A stretch of DNA of 13,939 bases, taken from positions 1-13,939 of the forward strand of contig JAFGCA010000010.1 in NCBI GenBank assembly GCA_016932895.1. Reading direction: 5' to 3'. Position numbers and translations under genes: made by a program. The notes under the pieces are model-generated. The model did no database searches. It saw nothing but the letters and a program-made list of their open reading frames with translations, and was not told where the DNA came from. This document shows positions 5,963 through 13,726 of this stretch, piece by piece. The stretch is from Sedimentisphaerales bacterium (lineage in GTDB: Bacteria; Planctomycetota; Phycisphaerae; Sedimentisphaerales; SG8-4). Within the stretch, counting starts at the first letter, position 1, and each line of letters starts with the position of its first letter.

Positions 5963-6838
5963 ATGAAAGCACTGCGGGCCAAATCGAATTTGTCACGTCG
6001 CGATTTCTTGGCGACGACCGCGGCGGCCGTGGCGGCCGGCGGCGTCATGGGAGCCGGTTGCATGGATGAGCTAATGGGCAAGAAAGCGAAGAAGATTCCC
6101 GTGGGCTTGCAGCTCTATTCGGTCCGGGCCGACTGCGCCAAGGACCTGCCGGGCACCATCGAGAAAGTGGCAAAGATGGGCTATGACGGCGTCGAGTTCG
6201 CAGGCTACTATGACTACAAGGCCGCGGACTTGCGCAAACTGCTCGACGACAACGGCCTGGTCTGCTGCGGCACGCACACCGCGATGGATACGCTCTCGGA
6301 CGCCAATCTCGCGGCCACCATCGAGTTCAACCAGACGCTGGGCAACAAGTACCTCATCGTTCCCTGGCTCAAGCCCGACGACAGCAACCCCAAGGCCGCC
6401 TGGCGCAAGCACGCCGAGCGGTTCAACGAGCTGGCCGAAAGAGTCACGCCCGAGGGAATGGTGGTCGGCTATCACTGCCACGCCCACGACTTCCATACCG
6501 TCGAAGGCGAGGTACCGTGGGAAATTCTCTTCGACAACACCCGGCCGGAAGTCGCCATGCAGCTCGACACGGGCAACGCCATGAGCGGCGGCGGCGACCC
6601 CGTGAAGTACCTCAAGAAGTACCCCGGCCGCGCCGTCACCGTGCACATCAAGGAATACTCCGAAACCAACAAGAACGCGCTGATCGGCGAAGGCGACCTG
6701 TCCTGGCAGGAGATCTTCAGCCTCTGTGAGACCATCGGCGGCACCCGCTGGTATATCATCGAGGAAGAAAAGGACGCCTACCCGCCGCTGGAAGGGGTCG
6801 ATCTCTCACTGCAAAACTACCGGAAACTCCGCGCGTAG
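5963..6838 (+). CDS. Tat-exported xylose isomerase-like TIM-barrel protein (sugar phosphate isomerase/epimerase family)
   Basis: A 291-aa protein of the AP_endonuc_2/xylose isomerase-like TIM barrel family, abundant in planctomycetes for handling environmental sugars. The N-terminus carries a Tat motif SRRDFL (11-16), a hydrophobic Ala/Gly stretch (17-32) and a lipobox-like GAGC with C33, so it is probably exported folded and may be a lipoprotein. The barrel starts at IPVGLQLYSVR (45-55). Expected metal ligands or active-site residues are E78 (GYDGVEF), H171/H173 in GYHCHAHDF, D202 in QLDTGN, H228 in VHIKEY and one of E267-E269 in YIIEEE. The ribosome site GAGGTGA and a good promoter precede it. 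It is a monocistronic gene that converges on the phosphodiesterase gene 21 bp downstream. The substrate cannot be told from sequence; isomerase, epimerase or 3-keto-sugar chemistry are all possible. Confidence 0.88.
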   Translation: MKALRAKSNLSRRDFLATTAAAVAAGGVMGAGCMDELMGKKAKKIPVGLQLYSVRADCAKDLPGTIEKVAKMGYDGVEFAGYYDYKAADLRKLLDDNGLVCCGTHTAMDTLSDANLAATIEFNQTLGNKYLIVPWLKPDDSNPKAAWRKHAERFNELAERVTPEGMVVGYHCHAHDFHTVEGEVPWEILFDNTRPEVAMQLDTGNAMSGGGDPVKYLKKYPGRAVTVHIKEYSETNKNALIGEGDLSWQEIFSLCETIGGTRWYIIEEEKDAYPPLEGVDLSLQNYRKLRA

Positions 6839-6859
6839 CCGCGGTCACGACGATACGAA

Positions 6860-7354
6860 TCAGGCCAGAGCCACCGCGGTGTGACTCATGTCGGCCAGAT
6901 CGAGAATCATCACCCGGGCCGAGCCGGTGACCCAGTCGGTGGCTTCGCCCGGGTTGATGATGAGGGTCTTTCCCTCCTCCCGGATATCCTGTCGATGCGT
7001 GTGCCCGTAGATGACCAGGTCGTACATCTGGCTGCGGGCCACCTCGTCAATGTTGTGATGCGTGTGGGTCATGTAGATCCGCTTGCCCGCCAGTTCGCCC
7101 TTGTAGCAGTATTCGTGAATCTCGCCCCCGAAGTCCTCGACGGTCGATTTGAGAAAGAGCTTCTCGCCCTCGTTGTTGCCAAAGACGGCGATGAGCCGGG
7201 CCTCGTTCAGTCCGGCAAACGCCCGGGCGGTAAACGGCGCCACCATATCACCGGCATGCAAAACGTATTGCACACCGCGCTCGTTGAACACCTCGATCGC
7301 GCGGGCCACGTTGCGATGATGATCGTGCGTATCGGAGATAATGCCTATTTGCAT
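6860..7354 (-). CDS. YfcE/MJ0936-family metallophosphoesterase
   Basis: A 164-aa soluble phosphodiesterase of the calcineurin-like fold. All metal-binding motifs are visible in order: D8-x-H10 (ISDTHDH), GD at 35-36 (LHAGDMV), GNN at 59-61 (VFGNNEG), H97 in YMTHTHH and GHTH at 117-120. The length equals that of typical YfcE/MJ0936 proteins, which hydrolyse model phosphodiesters with Mn or Ni; the physiological substrate is unknown. The ATG follows a GGGAGGA ribosome site by six bases. The gene is transcribed alone and converges on the sugar isomerase-like gene without an evident terminator between them. The neighbours give no clue to function. Confidence 0.92.
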   Translation of the reverse strand: MQIGIISDTHDHHRNVARAIEVFNERGVQYVLHAGDMVAPFTARAFAGLNEARLIAVFGNNEGEKLFLKSTVEDFGGEIHEYCYKGELAGKRIYMTHTHHNIDEVARSQMYDLVIYGHTHRQDIREEGKTLIINPGEATDWVTGSARVMILDLADMSHTAVALA

Positions 7355-7441
7355 CCGTATCCTCCCACGACAGAAACGACCCGCGTAAAACCGTGGCCCT
7401 CAACAAACCGGCCCGACGATGCGCGAGGCTCGACCGCACTC

Positions 7442-7470
7442 ATCTTACTGTCGCGACTCCGGAGATGCAA
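7442..7470 (-). promoter_or_regulatory. Candidate promoter of the phosphodiesterase gene
   Basis: On the minus strand, TTGCAT (7465-7470) and TAAGAT (7442-7447) are 17 bp apart, each 4 of 6 to consensus. It is the best pair seen upstream of the gene, but weak. The leader would be about 80 nt. Confidence 0.35.
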
Positions 7471-7569
7471 AGGATTGGCTGGACGATTCGGCGCAAGCCT
7501 GGGGTTCTCGCCCAATGATGCCGAGGGGTAAAACAGCCTGGCGGGAGCGGAATTGGACCTTGGCCAGAT

Positions 7570-7598
7570 TTGCTCTACGGGTCCCATGATGGTATAAT
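7570..7598 (+). promoter_or_regulatory. Promoter of the pseudopilin gene
   Basis: A perfect -10 TATAAT (7593-7598) is preceded by the extended -10 TGG (7590-7592). The -35 TTGCTC (7570-7575) is poor, at 17 bp. The leader to the ATG at 7646 is about 42 nt and contains GGAGG (7632-7636). Confidence 0.6.
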
Positions 7599-7645
7599 CA
7601 CCTGTGACTGAACCGGTGGCAAAGGTGATTTGGAGGACTGCAGCC

Positions 7646-8467
7646 ATGCGTAAGCAAAAGGGGTTCACACTTATCGAGCTTCTGGTGGTGATCGCCATCA
7701 TCGCCTTGCTGATGGCCATTCTGATGCCGGCGTTGGAGCGGGTCCGGCGACAAGCCCGGGGCGTGGGCTGCAAATCGAACCTGCACCAGTGGGGCCTGAT
7801 CTTCGCCATGTACACGCAGGACAACAACGGGTATTTCTACAGTGGCCTGCTGCAAAGTTTCGGCCGGGACGTGGCGCACGGTGACTGGTGGCGCGAGTGC
7901 ATGCGGCCGATGTCCAAGGACAAGAAGATGTGGCTGTGCCCCACAGCGAGGAAATACCGCTCGAACGCCGACCTGTCGGCCATGGCCCTCGCCACCAATC
8001 CCTTTGAAGCCTGGCGCGTCCCCCAGTCCCATGGGGGAGACGAGGGCAGCTACGGCCCCAACGGCTGGATGTGCAACCCGCCGGCCAACCTGACCAGTCT
8101 GTGGGGGCGCGGGCCCAAGGAGAACTACTGGCGGACACACCTCGTACAAGGGGCGCACAATATCCCGGTTTTCACCGAAGGCTGGTGGGTGGACGGCTGG
8201 CCCCGGGACACCGACGGACCTCCGGCACAGGGCCACCAGACGCCGGTGATAGGCGGTCAGGAGATGCGAACACTCTGCGTCAACCGCCACGGTGGGGCCC
8301 AGTTCTGCCTCTTCGCCGACTGGTCCGTCCGCAAGGTCGCCCTCAAGCAACTCTGGCAACTCAAGTGGCACCGCGAGTTCGACACCCAGGGTCCCTGGAC
8401 CAAAGCCGGCGGCGTCGCCCCCGAAGACTGGCCTCGGTGGATGGCCGGCTTCAAAGAGTCATTCTGA
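7646..8467 (+). CDS. Type II secretion/type IV pilin-like protein with H-X9-DG-like C-terminus
   Basis: A 273-aa pseudopilin of the kind found in many copies in planctomycete genomes. A short basic leader MRKQKG is cut by prepilin peptidase between G6 and F7; E11 is the conserved Glu+5, and the hydrophobic helix runs to about residue 30. The globular part is rich in Trp, Tyr and Gly and has six Cys in all. Near the C-terminus, H215 is followed by nine residues and then D225-W226, matching the H-X9-DG motif except that Trp replaces Gly. The start was chosen at 7646 because the prepilin leader begins there and GGAGG lies 9 nt upstream; an in-frame GTG at 7604 is a longer but less likely start. 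No secretion machinery is nearby, and the gene stands alone. Confidence 0.88.
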   Translation: MRKQKGFTLIELLVVIAIIALLMAILMPALERVRRQARGVGCKSNLHQWGLIFAMYTQDNNGYFYSGLLQSFGRDVAHGDWWRECMRPMSKDKKMWLCPTARKYRSNADLSAMALATNPFEAWRVPQSHGGDEGSYGPNGWMCNPPANLTSLWGRGPKENYWRTHLVQGAHNIPVFTEGWWVDGWPRDTDGPPAQGHQTPVIGGQEMRTLCVNRHGGAQFCLFADWSVRKVALKQLWQLKWHREFDTQGPWTKAGGVAPEDWPRWMAGFKESF

Positions 8468-8506
8468 TCCCGGTCCTCAAGGTCTCCCGCGCGACCGAGC
8501 CCGGTC

Positions 8507-9220
8507 TCACGTAAGGTCGGTGCTCCGTTGTTCGAGGAAGGTTTTGTAGGTCTGGTAGTGGTCCGTTTGCTCGTAGGGGACCGGCGTGATAGGGCTCCGG
8601 TCGAAGCTGTAGATGGTGGCGTTGGGACAGGCCAGGAGGATCGGCGAGTGGGTCGCGATGATGAATTGGGCGTGGCCGGCGGCGCTCATTTCCTTCAAAA
8701 GCTCGAGCAAAGCAATCTGCGTCTTGGGCGAGAGGGCCGTCTCCGGTTCGTCCATCAAGTACACCCCCCGGATCTTGTAGCGGGCCCGGAAGAACGACAT
8801 GATCGACTGCCCGTGCGACTGCGTCAGCAGCGACTGGCCTCCGAAGTATTCGAGCTGGCCCGGGTCGGCCGCCGCCCACTCGTCCAGGATGCGGGCGAAG
8901 TCCTGAAAGACCGACGAGCCGAAGAACGAGCCCGGGACGTGCCCGTTGGCCCATTCTAAAGAGATGCAGCGGTAGAACTTGTCCTCGTACATATTGAACC
9001 GGTAGCGGGTCCGCCCGCCCTCGCGCCAGATATGAATCCCCGCTTTGCGGGCCAGGGCTTCGAGCAGCGTCGATTTGCCCGTGCCATTCTCGCCGACGAA
9101 CAGCGTCACCGGCGCATCAAAAGCGACCTGTCTGGTTTTGTGAAACAGTTCGAGATTGAACGGATAATACTCCCGCGTGGGATATCTGTCGGGATGCAAC
9201 GTGACATTCTTCAAATGCAC
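8507..9220 (-). CDS. Stand-alone ABC-type AAA ATPase
   Basis: A 237-aa ATPase with an SMC/RecF-like ABC fold and no membrane or coiled-coil part. Walker A is GENGTGKS (43-50). The signature-like loop LTQSHGQS is at 132-139, Walker B VYLMDE at 153-158 with the E158 catalytic residue, a D-loop-like PETALSP follows, and the H-switch is ATHSP with H191. The GTG start at 9220 was chosen because AAAGG lies 7 nt upstream and the protein then begins HLKNVTLHPDRYP, as I recall for this small ATPase family; a 46-residue longer frame reads into Arg-rich sequence without family character. A possible -10 (TATCAT, 9262-9267) lies upstream. Such ATPases are found scattered in bacteria with unknown roles; some relatives work in phage defence, but no partner nuclease is present here, so no such role is claimed. 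Confidence 0.85.
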   Translation of the reverse strand: MHLKNVTLHPDRYPTREYYPFNLELFHKTRQVAFDAPVTLFVGENGTGKSTLLEALARKAGIHIWREGGRTRYRFNMYEDKFYRCISLEWANGHVPGSFFGSSVFQDFARILDEWAAADPGQLEYFGGQSLLTQSHGQSIMSFFRARYKIRGVYLMDEPETALSPKTQIALLELLKEMSAAGHAQFIIATHSPILLACPNATIYSFDRSPITPVPYEQTDHYQTYKTFLEQRSTDLT

Positions 9221-9364
9221 TACTTTACCTTTCGATCTATCCGGCTGTCGTTTCGCATCCCATGATACACGAAAAACACGCCGCCGGACAGTCGTCTCAT
9301 CAGCCAGGCGCGGAGCCGGAGGGAGGGTGTCCGCTTGTGCTTCGGCGCGTCGCAGCAAGAGGAG

Positions 9365-10579
9365 TCACTCGGCGTGACAGTCACTGAGCCAGTAGGCGGC
9401 GAACCAATGCAGGTCCCGGAAGTCGACGGCGCCGTCTGCATTCCAATCGCCGGCCGGCGGATCACTCTCCGCAGCGCGCCATGCGGCCGCAAAAACGGCA
9501 AAATCATAGAATGAGACGGGATTGACGCCGTCGAGGTCCGGGCAATCGTTGTCGCAGACATCGCCCGTACCGTCGGCATCGGAGTCTCTCTGGGACGGAT
9601 TGGGAATAGCAGGGCAGTTGTCCCGGGAGTCCCCGATCCCGTCGCCGTCGGCGTCGTCCTCCACGCGCACGCCGATGACGAAGCCGCGCCAGCCGTAGGC
9701 GCCATTCTCATTCTGCACTGCGCCCGTTTCGTCGTACGTTCGCGCGTAGAGGTAATGCTGTCCGACGTAGGCGGGCTCCCAGGCAAACTCCCAGTGCTTC
9801 CAGACGTTCGGGACGAACTCGGTAAGCAGGGTCGCGGGTTGCCAGGTGACTCCGGTGTCCAGGCTGACCTCGACGGCGGTGATCTCGCGTCCCCGGCCCG
9901 AGACGGCCATGCCCCGAATCGTGCGCGGGCCGATGGCGACAACCTCGTTGTGCAGCGGCCGCAAGAAGCGCGCGTGCTGGGGGAGATAGTCCAATTCATA
10001 CGTAGCGGCTGTGGCCTTGATCTCGATGCTCTCGACCCACTGCACCCAATGGAAACCACCGACCCCGGGTACGACCAGCCGCAAAGGATGGCCCTGGTTC
10101 GGCGGCAGGGTCTGGCCGTTCATCTCGTAGGCGAGGAGGATATCGTCGGCTGCCTGGATCGCGCCCAGATCGATGTCGCCCAGGGCGTAGCGGTCCGCCG
10201 CGCCGATGCGCACGGACGCCGCTTCCGTGTCAGGCCGGGCAGCCTCGATAACGGTCTTCAGAGGCACGCCCGTCCAGGTGGCGTTGCCCACCAGCAGCGT
10301 GGTGCCTCCCGGGATGGCACATTCCAGAGTCGCCATCTCGGTAACAGCGGGGTACTGCTTCAGCGCCTCCAGATCAAGAGCCAGAGGCGTCTCGACCGCG
10401 CCTTCGACTCGCAACCGCCAGTCCTCGCCGATGTTCGGGATGCCTTTGCCATTGAAAACGAAGAAGCGATCGAGATCCGTGATGGGCGGCGGCTCGAGGC
10501 CCAGCCCCGTCCGGCCACATACGACAACAACGAGAAGAGACATCACGGTCCATTTTCGCAAGTGTAAGACTGCGTTCAT
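9365..10579 (-). CDS. Secreted sulfite oxidase-fold molybdopterin oxidoreductase with TSP3-like and dockerin-like tail
   Basis: A 404-aa exported protein. A signal peptide spans 1-28 (LRKW then TVMSLLVVVVC) without a clear twin-arginine motif. Residues 35-190 are the molybdopterin-binding domain of the sulfite oxidase fold. C87 in TLECAIPGG is the expected molybdenum ligand; the later LLVGNATWTGVPL and GGFHWVQWVESI are family hallmarks. The usual CAGNGR loop is replaced, as in the subfamily with a C-x-x-x-x-GG form. Residues 195-305 fit the Ig-like dimerisation domain. The tail has Asp-rich calcium-binding repeats (DADGDGIGDSRDNCP and DSDADGTGDVCDNDCP, 309-347) and two dockerin-like segments (around 350-368 and 378-398, NADGAVDFRDL). 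A GGGGGA ribosome site precedes the ATG. The natural substrate is unknown. It lies 106 bp after the aminotransferase gene and may be in its own unit. Confidence 0.88.
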   Translation of the reverse strand: MNAVLHLRKWTVMSLLVVVVCGRTGLGLEPPPITDLDRFFVFNGKGIPNIGEDWRLRVEGAVETPLALDLEALKQYPAVTEMATLECAIPGGTTLLVGNATWTGVPLKTVIEAARPDTEAASVRIGAADRYALGDIDLGAIQAADDILLAYEMNGQTLPPNQGHPLRLVVPGVGGFHWVQWVESIEIKATAATYELDYLPQHARFLRPLHNEVVAIGPRTIRGMAVSGRGREITAVEVSLDTGVTWQPATLLTEFVPNVWKHWEFAWEPAYVGQHYLYARTYDETGAVQNENGAYGWRGFVIGVRVEDDADGDGIGDSRDNCPAIPNPSQRDSDADGTGDVCDNDCPDLDGVNPVSFYDFAVFAAAWRAAESDPPAGDWNADGAVDFRDLHWFAAYWLSDCHAE

Positions 10580-10685
10580 CGTGGTTCCCCCGTGTTTGAC
10601 CGTGCTTTACGAACAACCGAAGAGCCTCAGCGTTTGCCGGCCGTACGATAGAGGATACGAAGCGATGCGGGCGGAGTTCGTCGTC

Positions 10686-11852
10686 TTACGGGCGCAGGAT
10701 CGCTTTGAGCCCACCCACGAGGCGGCCGATGCCCTCGGCGGCAGTGTCTCTGTCGAGGGCGCCGTAGGCGACGCGCAGCAGGCAGAGGTCGGAAACACCG
10801 AACGTCGTGCCGGGGATGACAGCGACCTTGTGCTCTTCGATGAGCCTCCGCACGAGCTGCATCGGATCGATGTCGCTGCGGACGCGCAGCAGAACGTAGA
10901 ACGCGCCGTCGGCGCGCGGGACGGTGACGAGGTCCTCGATCTCGCCGAGCCGCGCGAGGACGAGCTGCCTGATCTCGCGCGTCACGCGCAGTTTCTGCTG
11001 GCAGTACGCCCGCCCGGCGTGCATGGCGCCGACGGCGGCCCACTGCGAAACCACCGGCGGACAGATCAGGACCGTATCCTGAATCTTTTTCACGGGCATG
11101 TAGAGCGGCTCGGGCAGCACCATCCAGCCGATCCGCCAGCTCGCGAAGCCGTAAGCCTTCGACAACGAATACAGCGAAATCGTGTGCGGCGCGCTGCCGG
11201 CGATCGAGCCGGGCGAAAAGTGCGTCGCGCCGTCGTGCGTGAAGTACTCGTACGCCTCGTCGCTGATATGATAGATGCCTTTGTCCCGGCAGATTTCGTT
11301 CACGCGGCGCAACGTCTGCTCGGAATAGACCGCCCCGCTCGGATTGTTCGGGGAAATCGTGACAACCGCCCGCGTTCTGTCGGTGACGGCGCGTTCAATC
11401 GCGTCGGGACGAAGCTGGTAGTCGTCGTCCGTGGAGACACAGACCGCCTTGCAGTCGGCGATGGCCACGGCCATCTCGTGGTTGAAGTAGTACGGCAGGT
11501 TCAAGACGATCTCGTCACCCGGGTCGGTAATGGCCAGCACCGCGTTGACGAAACCCATGTTGGCCCCGGCGGTGACCACGATGCGCTGGCCGGCGCCGAC
11601 GCGGATCCCGTTCTCGGCGGCCAGCTTGGCCTCGATGGTCGCCAGCAGCTCCGGGATACCCTGGACGAGCTTGTACTTGTGGTTCTCCGGATCGGCCCAG
11701 AAGCGTTCGAGGTGCTGAGCCGCCTCCGGAGGCGGCCCGTAGTAGGCCACGCCCTGACCGAGCGAGATCGTGCCCGGGGCCGCGCGAATCAACTCGCCGA
11801 CCACCGGGATGATCGGGGTCTGGACGGACTGCATCCGGAGGCTGCGGTACAT
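10686..11852 (-). CDS. Pyridoxal phosphate-dependent aminotransferase, class I/II
   Basis: A 388-aa fold-type I aminotransferase of the AspC/alanine-glyoxylate-like I-gamma group. The landmarks are in order: GQGVAYYGPP near the N-terminus, Y60-KLVQG, TAGANMGFV (94-102), PYYFNHE, SPNNPSG (167-173), SDEAYEY (197-203) with the D198 PLP ligand, and SLSKAYG with the Schiff-base lysine K232. R360 in LLRVAYG is the likely carboxylate-binding arginine. GAGG lies 9 nt before the ATG; an alternative start at M7 is possible. The 6-phosphogluconate dehydrogenase gene ends 18 bp upstream, so the two are probably co-transcribed, though no metabolic link is obvious. The amino donor and acceptor are not predictable. 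Confidence 0.92.
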   Translation of the reverse strand: MYRSLRMQSVQTPIIPVVGELIRAAPGTISLGQGVAYYGPPPEAAQHLERFWADPENHKYKLVQGIPELLATIEAKLAAENGIRVGAGQRIVVTAGANMGFVNAVLAITDPGDEIVLNLPYYFNHEMAVAIADCKAVCVSTDDDYQLRPDAIERAVTDRTRAVVTISPNNPSGAVYSEQTLRRVNEICRDKGIYHISDEAYEYFTHDGATHFSPGSIAGSAPHTISLYSLSKAYGFASWRIGWMVLPEPLYMPVKKIQDTVLICPPVVSQWAAVGAMHAGRAYCQQKLRVTREIRQLVLARLGEIEDLVTVPRADGAFYVLLRVRSDIDPMQLVRRLIEEHKVAVIPGTTFGVSDLCLLRVAYGALDRDTAAEGIGRLVGGLKAILRP

Positions 11853-11870
11853 CGATTCGAGCCTCTGCGA

Positions 11871-13322
11871 TTAGACCGTATAGGTCGAAGCGGCCGTCGC
11901 GCCGCCGCGACCGGTCCAGTTCGTGTGGAAGAACTCGCCGCGCGGCTTGTCCACCCGCTCGTACGTATGGGCGCCGAAGTAGTCGCGCTGCGCCTGGAGC
12001 AGGTTGGCCGGCAAGCGGTCGTGGCGATACCCGTCATAGAACGCCAGCGCCGTGCTGATCGCCGGCACGGGAATGCCCATCTCCACCGCCGCGGTGACAA
12101 CCCGACGCCACGAGGCCTGCGCCTTCTCCACCGCCTCTTTGAAGAACGGGTCCAGCAGCAGGTTCGTCAAATCCGGATTCTTGTCGAACGCCTCCTTGAT
12201 CTTGCCGAGGAAGACCGAGCGGATGATGCAGCCGCCCCGCCACATCAGGGCGATCCCGCCGTAGTTCAGGTTCCACTTGTACTCGGCGGCCGCGGCCCGC
12301 ATCAGTTGGTAGCCCTGGGCGTAGCTGACGATCTTGGCCGCGTACAGCGCGTGACGCAGGTCGTCGATGAACGCCTTCTTGTCGCCTTTGAACTGCGGCT
12401 TCGGTCCGGATAGGACCTTCGAAGCGGCCACCCGCTCTTCCTTCAACGCCGACAGGCAGCGGGCAAACACCGCCTCGCCGATCAGGGTCAAGGGCTGGCC
12501 GAGATTCAGGGCTTCGATCGCGGTCCATTTGCCGGTGCCCTTCTGGCCCGCCGTGTCGAGGATCAGGTCGATCACTTCATTGCCGTCCTCGTCCTTGTAG
12601 GCCAGGATGTCACGCGTAATCTCGATCAGATACGAATTCAGCTCGCCCTGGTACCACTCGGCCAGCGCCTCATGCATCTCGGTATTGGACAGGCCGAGAC
12701 CTTCCTTCATCATCTGGTAGGTCTCGCAGATCATCTGCATGTCACCGTATTCAATGCCGTTGTGCACCATCTTGACGAAATGGCCGGCGCCGTTTTCGCC
12801 GACCCAGTCGCAGCAGGGCTCGCCGTCGTCGGTCTGGGCGCAAATCGACTGAAAGACCGGTTTGACGTGTTCCCACGCGGCGGGAGAACCGCCCGGCATC
12901 ATGGATGGGCCGAGCAGCGCCCCTTCCTCGCCGCCGGAAACGCCGGTGCCGATATAGAGCTTGCCCTTGCCCTCGACGTATTCGGTGCGGCGCATGGTAT
13001 CAGGGAAGTGGCTGTTGCCGCCGTCGATGATGATGTCCCCGTCCTCCAGGTGCGGCAGGACCTTGTCGATGAACGCGTCCACGGCCTGACCGGCCTTGAC
13101 CATGAGCATGACCTTGCGGGGGCGCTTCAGATTCTCGACCAGCTCTTCGATGGAATGGCAGCCGATGATGTTCTTGCCCTGGGCCCGCCCGTTGACAAAA
13201 TCGTCCACCTTCGAAACGGTCCGGTTAAAACAGGCTACCGTAAACCCCTTGCTCTCCATGTTGAGGATGAGGTTCTCGCCCATGACGGCCAGCCCAATCA
13301 CTCCCATATCTGCCTGTGCCAT
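11871..13322 (-). CDS. gnd: 6-phosphogluconate dehydrogenase, decarboxylating
   Basis: A 483-aa enzyme of the oxidative pentose phosphate pathway, converting 6-phosphogluconate to ribulose 5-phosphate, CO2 and NADPH. The Rossmann motif GVIGLAVMG is at 7-15, and N33-R34-T35 after the second strand suits NADP. The substrate site GVSGGEEGA is at 128-136 and the catalytic segment GHFVKMVHNGIEY at 180-192, with K184, N188 and E191. The PROSITE-type LDTAGQKGTGKW is at 255-266 and GYRHDRLPANLLQAQRDYFGA at 431-451, ending TYTV. The length agrees with the long dimeric type (about 470-485). The ATG at 13322 follows AAGGAG by 9-10 nt and starts exactly at the fold; a TTG seven codons upstream overlaps that ribosome site and is rejected. 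The downstream aminotransferase gene lies 18 bp away. Confidence 0.96.
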   Translation of the reverse strand: MAQADMGVIGLAVMGENLILNMESKGFTVACFNRTVSKVDDFVNGRAQGKNIIGCHSIEELVENLKRPRKVMLMVKAGQAVDAFIDKVLPHLEDGDIIIDGGNSHFPDTMRRTEYVEGKGKLYIGTGVSGGEEGALLGPSMMPGGSPAAWEHVKPVFQSICAQTDDGEPCCDWVGENGAGHFVKMVHNGIEYGDMQMICETYQMMKEGLGLSNTEMHEALAEWYQGELNSYLIEITRDILAYKDEDGNEVIDLILDTAGQKGTGKWTAIEALNLGQPLTLIGEAVFARCLSALKEERVAASKVLSGPKPQFKGDKKAFIDDLRHALYAAKIVSYAQGYQLMRAAAAEYKWNLNYGGIALMWRGGCIIRSVFLGKIKEAFDKNPDLTNLLLDPFFKEAVEKAQASWRRVVTAAVEMGIPVPAISTALAFYDGYRHDRLPANLLQAQRDYFGAHTYERVDKPRGEFFHTNWTGRGGATAASTYTV

Positions 13323-13726
13323 GATTCCGTACTCCTTCGTCAAAAGCCCAGCTTCTGCTGTTCGTATGCTCGCGCAGTAACGCTCCCGCTCGCGCGGTCG
13401 AGGCGCAAGTCGGACAAACTATTCTGCGGATTTTGACGCCGGTTGCAAGGCAAATCCCTGGCGATCTCGCCCGCGAATGTGTGAACTTCTTTCGCCGTCT
13501 GGATTCAGTCCGTCGCCGGCTGCTCGCGTGGCAAAGCCATTTCACAGACAGCCGACCGGCCTGAGACGAGCCGCGTGTGGTGTGGACGGCAACGGGTGTA
13601 TGCAGCGGTGCCCTGCGCCGCCGACGGGCTGGCCGTCAGGGAGCAAAGGAGTGGCCAAACAGCGGCCCCGCGCTCCGCCACACGAGGCCGCCGTTTTGAG
13701 TCATCCGAAAGACTCGCCGGTCGCTT
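13323..13726. other. Gene-free spacer upstream of gnd
   Basis: About 400 bases without a supported gene. It should hold the gnd promoter on the minus strand, but the best pair seen (TTGCAA with AGAATA, 17 bp) is poor. A 5-bp stem GAGTC/GACTC lies just beyond the stop of the right-edge gene, without a T-run. The plus-strand open frame here is Pro/Arg-rich and runs into the antisense of the edge gene, so it was not called. Confidence 0.5.

Noticed and set aside
9221..9358. 46-codon N-terminal extension of the ABC-type ATPase
   Set aside because: The Arg-rich extension lacks family character, and the GTG at 9220 has an AAAGG site at good spacing.
10206..12413. 735-codon open frame on the plus strand
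   Set aside because: It runs antisense to the oxidoreductase, aminotransferase and gnd genes, is Arg/Asp/Val-rich and domain-free; the minus strand has clear families throughout.
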